Source: Pseudomonadota bacterium (GTDB lineage Bacteria > Pseudomonadota > Gammaproteobacteria > Xanthomonadales > Rhodanobacteraceae). Taken from it: DNA of 14,996 nt. A model generated the notes under the pieces. That model was given only the letters and a program-made list of their open reading frames with translations, did not search any database and was not told the origin of the DNA. The translations under genes were made by a program, and so were the position numbers. Position 1 is the first letter of the stretch. Each line of letters opens with the position of its first letter. This document shows, one piece after another, positions 9,634 to 14,996 of this stretch. Location: assembly GCA_021777635.1 (NCBI GenBank), contig JAJYDI010000031.1, forward strand, positions 1 to 14,996, given 5' to 3'.

Positions 9634-10400
9634 CCCGCTCCGGTGCCATTCGCCTCGCCGGCTGGGTCGCCGCACTGGCGCTGCTGGCGCTGCCGGTGGT
9701 CGGCGTGCTGGAAGGCTGGCTGGCCGCCGGGCGCTGGCCGGTGCGCTACCTGACGCTGCAGGCGCCCTTCGTGCATGTGCGTGCCGCGCAGGTGCGCGCC
9801 GTGGTGGCACCGCTGCTGACGCGCGGCTTTTTCGCCATCGATCTCGATCAGGTGCAGCGGGCGGTTGCCGCGCTGCCGTGGGTCGCCAGCACGCAGGTGC
9901 GCAAGCGCTGGCCGGACACCGTGACCATCCGCATCGCCGAGCGCACGCCTTGGGCGCGCTGGACCGAAGGCCGGCTGATCGCAACCGACGGCACTGTGTT
10001 CAGCGTGCCCGATGCGGCCGCGCTCGGCAGTCTGCCGCAGCTGGCCGGGCCGAATGCGCGGCTGGCCGACGTGATCGGCTTCTACCGGGACGCCGCCGCG
10101 GCCTGCGCGGCGCGCGGGCTGCACGTCGCAGCGGTCGATCTGACCGGCCGCGGCAGCTACGCGCTGACACTCGCCGGAGGCGCCCGCATCAGTGTCGGCC
10201 ATGAGCAACCGGCGCGGCGTCTGGCGCGCTTCCTGGCCGTCTGGCCGCAGCTGGCGTCTGCCCACCCGCAAGGTTTCGAGTACGCCGATCTTCGTTACAC
10301 CAACGGCTTCGCCGTGAAATGGCCGCCGCCCGCCGCGACGTCCGCACCGGCCGCCGCACCGGCCGCCCCCCCGGCCACGCCTTCTGCAGCAAGGGTCTGA
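9630..10400 (+). CDS. ftsQ: Cell division protein FtsQ
   Basis: Bitopic divisome protein that binds FtsB and FtsL and links early to late division proteins. From the ATG at 9630 it is 256 residues: a very short cytoplasmic part, one membrane helix at about 8-30, a POTRA-like domain at about 37-106 ([11 protein letters not shown], then [22 protein letters not shown]), and the FtsQ beta domain ending in [15 protein letters not shown] (217-231), the conserved C-terminal strand region. After it comes a 25-residue Ala/Pro-rich tail (232-256) that is not part of the usual fold. The start overlaps the ddl stop (ATGA). The first 30 bases of cytoplasmic code are shorter than in E. coli FtsQ. Divergence is normal for FtsQ, and the context makes the call firm. 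Confidence 0.95.
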   Translation: MTRSGAIRLAGWVAALALLALPVVGVLEGWLAAGRWPVRYLTLQAPFVHVRAAQVRAVVAPLLTRGFFAIDLDQVQRAVAALPWVASTQVRKRWPDTVTIRIAERTPWARWTEGRLIATDGTVFSVPDAAALGSLPQLAGPNARLADVIGFYRDAAAACAARGLHVAAVDLTGRGSYALTLAGGARISVGHEQPARRLARFLAVWPQLASAHPQGFEYADLRYTNGFAVKWPPPAATSAPAAAPAAPPATPSAARV

Positions 10401-10401
10401 G

Positions 10402-11634
10402 ATGAATCGCAGAAACGACAAGCAGCTGGTGGTCGGTCTCGATATCGGCACCTCCAAGGTGATGGCTGTGGTCGGCGAATACGCGCCGGGCGAGCCGATC
10501 GAGGTGATCGGGTTCGGCTCGCACGTCTCGCGTGGCATGAAACGCGGCGCGGTGGTCGACATCGAATCCACCGTGCATTCGATCCAGCGCGCGGTCGAGG
10601 AGGCCGAATTGATGGCCGGCTGTGACATCCGCTCGGTCTGCGCGTCGATCTCCGGCAGCCATCTGGAGACGCGCAACTCGCACGGCACCGCCGCGATCCG
10701 CGACCGCGAGGTGACCGCGTCCGATCTCGAGCAGGTACTGGAAGCGGCAAGCGCGGTGGCGATCCCGGCCGACCGCAAGCTGCTCTACAAGGAGTCGCAG
10801 GAGTACCGAATCGACGGCCAGGATGGCATTCGTCATCCGGTCGGCATGAGCGGCGTGCGCCTTGAGGCCGGCGTGCACCTGGTCACCGGCGCCGCCAGCG
10901 CGGTGCAGAACCTGCAGAAGTGCATCCAGCGTTGCGGGCTGTCGGTGGACGAGCTTGTGCCCTCGGCAATCGCCAGCGCACGCGCCGTGCTGACCGACGA
11001 CGAGCGCGAGCTGGGCGTGTGCCTGGTCGACATGGGCGCCGGCACCACCGACATCGCCATCTATGCCCAGGGTGCGATCCGCTACACCCGCGCGCTCCCG
11101 GTCGGCGGCGACCAGGTCACCAACGACATCGCGTACGGCGTGCACACGCCGACTGCGCACGCGGAGGAGATCAAGGTCAAGTACGCCTGCGCGCTGGCGC
11201 AACTGGCCCACGCAGACGAGACGGTGCAGGTACCCAGCGTCGGTGACCGCCCGCCTCGGCGGCTAGCGCGTCAGGCGCTGGCACAGAGCGTTCAGGCCCG
11301 CTACGAGGAGATCTTCGAGATGGTGCAGGACGAACTGCGCCGCTCGGGTTTCGAGAACATGGTCGCGGCCGGCATCGTGCTGACCGGTGGTGCGTCGCAG
11401 ATGGAAGGCGCGCTGGAGCTGGCCGAGGAGGTGTTCCACAAGATGGTGCGCGTGGGCCTGCCGCAGCACGTCGGCGGCCTGTCCGAAACCGTGTCCGGGC
11501 ATGTGCACGCGACCGCGGTCGGTCTGCTGCTGCACGGTGCGCGCGGCGACCTGACGCGTGGCGGCGGCGCGGTAGCGGGCAGCGTCGGCAACGTGCTCGG
11601 CCGCATGCGCGGCTGGCTTTCGAAGAATTTCTGA
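10402..11634 (+). CDS. ftsA: Cell division protein FtsA (actin-like membrane tether)
   Basis: Actin-family ATPase that anchors FtsZ filaments to the inner membrane and recruits later divisome proteins. The protein is 410 residues, slightly shorter than E. coli FtsA. Phosphate loops DIGTSK (14-19) and VDMGAGTTD (209-217) and the adenosine motif GIVLTGGASQM (324-334) show the actin fold. SRGMKRGAVVD at 43-53 is typical of the family. The last residues, GRMRGWLSKNF, form the amphipathic membrane-targeting helix. ATG follows the ftsQ stop after one base, with AAGGG at 10391-10395 as ribosome site. The gene is followed by the structured spacer before ftsZ, so its ratio to FtsZ may be set there. 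Confidence 0.98.
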   Translation: MNRRNDKQLVVGLDIGTSKVMAVVGEYAPGEPIEVIGFGSHVSRGMKRGAVVDIESTVHSIQRAVEEAELMAGCDIRSVCASISGSHLETRNSHGTAAIRDREVTASDLEQVLEAASAVAIPADRKLLYKESQEYRIDGQDGIRHPVGMSGVRLEAGVHLVTGAASAVQNLQKCIQRCGLSVDELVPSAIASARAVLTDDERELGVCLVDMGAGTTDIAIYAQGAIRYTRALPVGGDQVTNDIAYGVHTPTAHAEEIKVKYACALAQLAHADETVQVPSVGDRPPRRLARQALAQSVQARYEEIFEMVQDELRRSGFENMVAAGIVLTGGASQMEGALELAEEVFHKMVRVGLPQHVGGLSETVSGHVHATAVGLLLHGARGDLTRGGGAVAGSVGNVLGRMRGWLSKNF

Positions 11635-11718
11635 CCGGGGCTCGCCCCGGGTGGAGGGAGGGGCCCTGCCAGGCCCCGTTGGCGGCGCAGGAAGCGCCGC
11701 GGGCGGCGGACACGCCGC
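11635..11718 (+). terminator. Four tandem hairpins between ftsA and ftsZ (attenuator-like)
   Basis: Directly after the ftsA stop, four perfect stems follow one another: CCGGGG/CCCCGG (11635-11650, 4-base loop), GGGGCC/GGCCCC (11660-11677, 6-base loop), GCGGCGC/GCGCCGC (11682-11700, 5-base loop) and GCGGCG/CGCCGC (11703-11718, 4-base loop). None is followed by a T-run, so intrinsic termination is uncertain. They could weaken read-through, protect upstream mRNA 3' ends or slow RNA decay. The rest of the spacer to 11777 shows no clear promoter to my eye. Confidence 0.5.
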
Positions 11719-11777
11719 ACTGCCGTCACGCGCCGGATGTGCGGGGCGGTCCGAACGACAACGATAGCAATGCCGAC

Positions 11778-11782
11778 GGAGA
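11778..11782 (+). promoter_or_regulatory. Shine-Dalgarno site for ftsZ
   Basis: GGAGA lies seven bases before the ATG at 11790 and fixes this start. An in-frame codon at 11679 would add 37 residues unlike any FtsZ N-terminus and would run through the hairpin region. Confidence 0.7.
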
Positions 11783-11789
11783 ACGCATC

Positions 11790-12986
11790 ATGTTTGAACT
11801 GATCGAGAGACTCACCCCTAACGCGGTGATCAAGGTCATCGGTGTCGGCGGTGGCGGCAATAACGCCATCAGCCACATGCTGAACGCCAATATCGATGGC
11901 GTCGAGTTCATCTGCGCCAACACCGATGCCCAGGCACTGAAGAACTCCGGCGCCCGCGTCACCCTGCAACTTGGCGCCAACGTCACCAAGGGACTCGGCG
12001 CCGGTGCGAACCCCGAGGTCGGCCGCCAGGCCGCGCTTGAGGATCGCGAGCGCATTGAGGAAATGCTCAGCGGCGCCGACATGGTGTTCATCACCGCTGG
12101 CATGGGCGGCGGCACCGGCACCGGCGCGGCGCCGGTGGTGGCGCAACTGGCCAAGGAGCGAGGCATCCTGACCGTGGCGGTGGTGACAAAGCCGTTCCCG
12201 TTCGAGGGTCGCCGACGCATGCAGGTGGCTCTCAAGGGCATCGAGGACTTGGCCCAATACGTTGACTCGCTGATCACGGTTCCCAACGAGAAGCTGCTGA
12301 CCGTACTCGGCCGCGAGGTTACCTTGGTGTCGGCGTTCAAGGCCGCAAACGAGGTACTGGTGGGCGCCGTGCAGGGTATTGCCGACCTGATCACCCGCCC
12401 GGGCCTGATCAATGTCGACTTTGCCGACGTGCGCACGGTGATGAGCGAGATGGGCATGGCGATGATGGGTAGCGGCACCGCTCGCGGTGACGACCGTGCC
12501 CAGGCCGCGGCCGAGGCGGCGATCAACAACCCACTGCTGGAGGACGTCAGCCTGGCCGGTGCTTGCGGCATCCTGGTCAACGTCACCGCCGGCCCCAACC
12601 TGACGATGCGCGAGTTCGACGAGATCGGCCGTCTCGTCCACGACTTCGCCAGCGAGGACGCCACCGTGGTGATCGGCACTGCGCTCGATCCCGACCTGCA
12701 GGACGACGTGCGCGTCACCGTGGTCGCTACCGGGCTCAACCGCGGCGCCGCAGCGCGTCAGCCGGCGCGCCAAGCGGGACGCGAGGAAGTCGTTCCGGCG
12801 CCGCGCCCGCGACCGGTGATGCTGCGGACCGGTACCGGCGGGGCCGAGGTGATGAACGTGCCGCTGCGGGCATCCGCAGTGCCGCGCTCGCAGGCCGAAC
12901 CGTCTGCCGAGGCAAAGACTGGTACTGCCGACCCGGGTATCGACTACCTCGATATCCCGGCCTTCCTGCGCCGCCAGGCCGACTGA
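11790..12986 (+). CDS. ftsZ: Cell division GTPase FtsZ
   Basis: Tubulin-like GTPase that forms the Z-ring at midcell and is tethered by FtsA. From the ATG at 11790 it is 398 residues with the normal start MFELIERLTPNAVIKV. The glycine-rich loop GVGGGGNNA is at 18-26, the tubulin signature GGGTGTG at 106-112, and the T7 synergy loop NVDFAD at 208-213, with D210 and D213 needed for GTP hydrolysis across the filament. A variable linker of about 65 residues (about 318-383), rich in Arg, Pro and Ala, precedes the conserved C-terminal peptide YLDIPAFLRRQAD, which binds FtsA and ZipA. All core elements are intact. It has its own ribosome site and is separated from ftsA by a structured spacer and from lpxC by a strong hairpin. 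Confidence 0.99.
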   Translation: MFELIERLTPNAVIKVIGVGGGGNNAISHMLNANIDGVEFICANTDAQALKNSGARVTLQLGANVTKGLGAGANPEVGRQAALEDRERIEEMLSGADMVFITAGMGGGTGTGAAPVVAQLAKERGILTVAVVTKPFPFEGRRRMQVALKGIEDLAQYVDSLITVPNEKLLTVLGREVTLVSAFKAANEVLVGAVQGIADLITRPGLINVDFADVRTVMSEMGMAMMGSGTARGDDRAQAAAEAAINNPLLEDVSLAGACGILVNVTAGPNLTMREFDEIGRLVHDFASEDATVVIGTALDPDLQDDVRVTVVATGLNRGAAARQPARQAGREEVVPAPRPRPVMLRTGTGGAEVMNVPLRASAVPRSQAEPSAEAKTGTADPGIDYLDIPAFLRRQAD

Positions 12987-13029
12987 GGCACGGGCTGACG
13001 GACCTTCCGCGCGCGGGATGCGCGTGGAT

Positions 13030-13075
13030 CGTGCCGCCTGCGGCCGGGTTTCCGTCCCTGGCCGCAGGCGGCGCG
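13030..13075 (+). terminator. Strong hairpin after ftsZ, probable terminator
   Basis: The arms GCCGCCTGCGGCC (13033-13045) and GGCCGCAGGCGGC (13060-13072) are perfect 13-base inverted repeats. Pairing can extend inwards by three (one G-U) and outwards by three (13030-13032 with 13073-13075), leaving an 8-base loop. No T-run follows, so termination would be less than ideal or Rho-assisted. It sits 43 bases after the ftsZ stop and before the lpxC promoter region, and would separate the two transcripts. Confidence 0.6.
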
Positions 13076-13165
13076 TCGTCGTGCTCACCCGTGCGCACCC
13101 GCGTGCCGGCGCACAGTTCGTGATATTCCTGAACGCGCCGGTTTGTTTTCGGACCGTAAACCCTG

Positions 13166-13174
13166 TGCTACATT
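13166..13174 (+). promoter_or_regulatory. Likely lpxC promoter, extended -10 element
   Basis: TGCTACATT fits an extended -10 (TGn followed by TACATT, four of six consensus bases) about 40 bases before the lpxC ATG. A -35 is weak: TTTTCG at 13146-13151 has the right 17-base spacing but few matches, and TTGTTT at 13143 is 20 bases away. The AT-richer stretch 13141-13190 stands out in this GC-rich window. A start near 13181 would give a leader of about 33 bases. Confidence 0.45.
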
Positions 13175-13213
13175 CCCGCCCACTTTTGTTGCTGCCCCGG
13201 GTCCATCATAAAA

Positions 13214-14125
13214 ATGATCAAGCAGCGCACGCTCAAGAACGTCATCCGGGCGACGGGCGTCGGGCTGCATACGGGCGACAAGGTCTATATGACCCTGCGG
13301 CCGGCTGCGCCCAACACCGGCATCGTGTTTCGCCGCACCGATCTGGCCGTGCCGGTGGACATTCCTTCGCGTTGCGAGAACGTGGGTGATACCCGCCTGT
13401 CCACCACCCTGGTCAAGGGCGAGGCACGGGTCTCCACCGTCGAGCATTTGCTTTCGGCCATGGCCGGGCTGGGCATCGACAATGCCTATGTCGACCTGTC
13501 GGCGCCCGAAGTGCCGATCATGGACGGCAGCGCCGGCCCCTTCGTGTTCCTGCTGCAGTCGGCGGGCATCGAGGAGCAGAACGCGCCCAAGCGCTTCATC
13601 CGCATCAAGAAATCATTGCGCGTCGAGGATGGCGACAAGTGGTGCCGGTTCGAGCCGTTCGACGGTTTCAAGGTCGGCTTCTCGATCGAGTTTCGCCATC
13701 CGATCTTCAATTCGCGCACCTCGACCGCCGAGATCGACTTCTCGACCACCTCGTTCGTCAAGGAAGTCAGTCGCGCGCGCACCTTCGGCTTCATGCGCGA
13801 CATCGAGATGTTGCGCGAACGCAATCTGGCGCTGGGCGGCTCGATGGACAACGCCATCGTGCTCGACGACTACCGCGTGCTCAATGAGGACGGCCTGCGC
13901 TACGAGGACGAGTTCGTCAAGCACAAGATCCTCGACGCCATCGGCGACCTTTATCTGCTCGGGCACAGCCTGATCGGCGCGTTCTTCGGCCACAAGTCGG
14001 GCCACGAGCTGAACAACCTGCTGCTGCGCACGCTGATGGCCGACGCCAGTGCCTGGGAAGAGGTCTATTTCGACGACCCCGCCAGCGCGCCGATCTCCTA
14101 CGCCCATCCGGCGCAGGCAATGTGA
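13214..14125 (+). CDS. lpxC: UDP-3-O-acyl-N-acetylglucosamine deacetylase LpxC
   Basis: Zinc-dependent cytoplasmic deacetylase that catalyses the committed step of lipid A synthesis, confirming an outer membrane with lipopolysaccharide. The protein is 303 residues (E. coli about 305). The catalytic glutamate and first zinc ligand are E77-H78 in [12 protein letters not shown]. The other zinc ligands are H237 and D241 in [10 protein letters not shown], and the catalytic histidine H264 is in [10 protein letters not shown]. The start ATG is preceded by an A-rich leader with no Shine-Dalgarno sequence. The C-terminal tail ends in AHPAQAM. In E. coli the nonpolar C-terminal tail directs FtsH degradation, and whether this tail does so is unknown. 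It is the usual gene after ftsZ but is separated from it by a hairpin and promoter. Confidence 0.98.
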   Translation: MIKQRTLKNVIRATGVGLHTGDKVYMTLRPAAPNTGIVFRRTDLAVPVDIPSRCENVGDTRLSTTLVKGEARVSTVEHLLSAMAGLGIDNAYVDLSAPEVPIMDGSAGPFVFLLQSAGIEEQNAPKRFIRIKKSLRVEDGDKWCRFEPFDGFKVGFSIEFRHPIFNSRTSTAEIDFSTTSFVKEVSRARTFGFMRDIEMLRERNLALGGSMDNAIVLDDYRVLNEDGLRYEDEFVKHKILDAIGDLYLLGHSLIGAFFGHKSGHELNNLLLRTLMADASAWEEVYFDDPASAPISYAHPAQAM

Positions 14126-14145
14126 CACTTGTTTGCAAAGAGTGA

Positions 14146-14167
14146 CGGCGGTCCGCTCCGACCGCCG
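14146..14167. terminator. Hairpin between convergent lpxC and dciA
   Basis: CGGCGGTC (14146-14153) and GACCGCCG (14160-14167) form a perfect 8-base stem with a 6-base loop. It lies between two genes that end toward each other, so it may act as a terminator for both. A T-richer stretch follows it on the minus strand, none on the plus strand. A second short inverted repeat, GAAGTGA/TCACTTC at 14171-14185, overlaps the dciA stop. Confidence 0.5.
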
Positions 14168-14178
14168 CGGGAAGTGAT

Positions 14179-14649
14179 TCACTTCTCCCCGGGAACATCC
14201 ACGGCGAGGGACGCCAGGGCAAGGAACAGGTTCCGGGTGTCCGGATCCGAGAGGGATTTCGCCGCGGCGCGCAGGTGTCGGGCGGCGGCGGGCGAAAGCG
14301 GCTTGCGCTCTGCCGGGACCCGGGGGACGGGTGGCAGAGGCGCCACTTTCACGGTGATCGCTGTGGCCACCGCGCCGAGGGCGCGGGCGGCTTCGAGGAT
14401 CTGCGCCTGCTGCAGGCGCAGCCGCGAAGCCCAGGCGGCGGAGGTGGCCAGGAAAACGATGCGATCGGGCTGCACGCTGGCGAGCCGGACCTGCTCGCCG
14501 AGGACGCCCGGCAGCATCCGGCGCAGTTGCCGGTCGAGCTGGTCCAGCGCCATCGCGCGCGGGGCGAGCGTCGTCACCGGGTCGCACTCCGCCACCGGCC
14601 GCAGGCCGGTGCGCAGAAGCGAACGGGAACGCGGACGCGACGGCTGCAC
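14179..14649 (-). CDS. dciA: DciA-like protein (DUF721), probable replicative helicase loader
   Basis: DciA proteins (DUF721) help load or regulate the replicative helicase DnaB in bacteria that lack DnaC, by family knowledge rather than a test here. From the GTG at 14649 the protein is 156 residues. It has a basic, Arg/Ser-rich N-terminus, then the DUF721 core: LDQLDRQLRRMLPGVL, VRLASVQPDRIVFLATSAAWASRLRLQQAQIL, and the C-terminal block KPLSPAAARHLRAAAKSLSDPDTRNLFLALASLA. The domain begins around SLLRTGL, so a GTG at 14577 (132 residues, with a nearby GGAG) or the ATG at 14553 (124 residues) would cut the N-terminal helix. The start is therefore the least certain part. It is convergent with lpxC and divergent from the M23 gene, a neighbourhood known from other gammaproteobacteria. 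Confidence 0.82.
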   Translation of the reverse strand: MQPSRPRSRSLLRTGLRPVAECDPVTTLAPRAMALDQLDRQLRRMLPGVLGEQVRLASVQPDRIVFLATSAAWASRLRLQQAQILEAARALGAVATAITVKVAPLPPVPRVPAERKPLSPAAARHLRAAAKSLSDPDTRNLFLALASLAVDVPGEK

Positions 14650-14676
14650 GGGCGAAACCTGACGGCTTGGGGCGGC

Positions 14677-14996
14677 ATGAACATCATACTCGTCACTACT
14701 GCGCGTTCGGCGCCGAAGACCCTCGATCTGCGCTGCCCGCGCACGCGCCTGCGCTGCGCCGCGGCACTGGCCGCCGCCGTGCTGGTACTGATCGGCAGCG
14801 GAGCAGCGCTGGCGCTGCTGCTTGCCAGCCCGTCGCAGCGCGCGCTGGCCCAGGTGCGCGCCCTGCGCGTGCAGGTGCAGGCGCAGCAGAACCAGCTCGG
14901 CGGCGTGCAGCGTGACGCCCAGCGCGATGTCAACGCACTGGCGGTCAAGCTCGGCCAGCTCGAGGCGCAATCGCTGCGGCTGGGAGCGTTGGGCGA
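14677..14996 (+). CDS. N-terminal part of an M23-type envelope peptidase
   Basis: Open reading frame from the ATG at 14677 that runs off the window end, giving 106 codons. The N-terminus MNIILVTTARSAPKTLDL, followed by a membrane helix (about residues 27-50, Ala/Leu/Val-rich) and an Ala/Gln/Arg-rich helical segment with coiled-coil character (54 to the end), resembles M23 metallopeptidases that sit between lpxC and secA in gammaproteobacteria. The peptidase domain with its zinc motifs is not in the window, so the enzymatic call rests on context and the N-terminal pattern. Such proteins are anchored in the inner membrane and act on peptidoglycan from the periplasm. It diverges from dciA, with only 27 bases between starts if the dciA GTG at 14649 is right. 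No strong Shine-Dalgarno sequence precedes it (GGGGCGG is nearest). Confidence 0.6.
   Translation, partial: MNIILVTTARSAPKTLDLRCPRTRLRCAAALAAAVLVLIGSGAALALLLASPSQRALAQVRALRVQVQAQQNQLGGVQRDAQRDVNALAVKLGQLEAQSLRLGALG
14683..14688 (-). promoter_or_regulatory. Possible dciA -10 element inside the M23 gene start
   Basis: On the minus strand TATGAT (five of six consensus bases) lies 34 bases before the dciA GTG at 14649. No good -35 is visible. A start of transcription near 14676 would suit the GTG at 14649. This is a weak call in coding DNA. Confidence 0.3.

Noticed and set aside
11679..11789. Upstream in-frame extension of ftsZ
   Set aside because: The extra 37 residues do not resemble FtsZ, cross the hairpin region, and the ATG at 11790 has the ribosome site.
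14706..14717. 12-base perfect palindrome TTCGGCGCCGAA near the dciA/M23 start region
   Set aside because: It lies within the M23 coding sequence and such GC palindromes are common at this base composition. No second copy or known operator match was seen.
1..14996. Search for mobile elements, CRISPR, tRNA, rRNA and hidden novel genes
   Set aside because: No direct repeats, transposase motifs, spacer arrays or RNA gene signatures were seen. All space is accounted for by housekeeping genes and short spacers.

Overview
This window is a nearly complete dcw (division and cell wall) cluster from a high-GC gammaproteobacterium, most likely of the order Xanthomonadales/Lysobacterales. Three things suggest this. 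MurE carries the DNPR motif of meso-diaminopimelate-adding enzymes. The order ends in ftsA-ftsZ-lpxC followed by a DUF721/DciA gene and an M23 peptidase gene, a layout I recall from gammaproteobacteria such as Pseudomonas. There is also no murD between mraY and ftsW, which fits what is known of Xanthomonas (MurD2/MurL route). Family or genus cannot be fixed from this sequence alone.

Bases 1-11634 form one unbroken plus-strand gene train: ftsI (3' end only), murE, murF, mraY, ftsW, murG, murC, ddl, ftsQ, ftsA. Neighbouring genes overlap by 1-11 bases, except for a 1-base gap between ftsQ and ftsA, and I see no internal terminator. These genes make the peptidoglycan precursor in order: MurC, [MurD step missing here], MurE, MurF with Ddl, then MraY and MurG at the membrane. 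They also make the septal synthase pair FtsW-FtsI and the divisome proteins FtsQ and FtsA. A 155-base spacer holding four consecutive perfect hairpins then separates ftsA from ftsZ.

Bases 11790-14125 hold ftsZ and lpxC. They are separated by 227 bases containing a very strong hairpin and a likely lpxC promoter, so lipid A synthesis seems able to be transcribed separately from division genes. Bases 14126-14996 hold a convergent dciA-like (DUF721) gene on the minus strand and, diverging from it, the start of an envelope M23-type peptidase gene that runs off the window.

The coding content is conserved housekeeping and I found no undescribed system, mobile element, CRISPR array, rRNA or tRNA. 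The points worth a second look are the missing murD, the structured spacers around ftsZ, the lack of a Shine-Dalgarno sequence at lpxC, and the compact divergent dciA/M23 start region. No gene-free stretch exceeds 300 bases.
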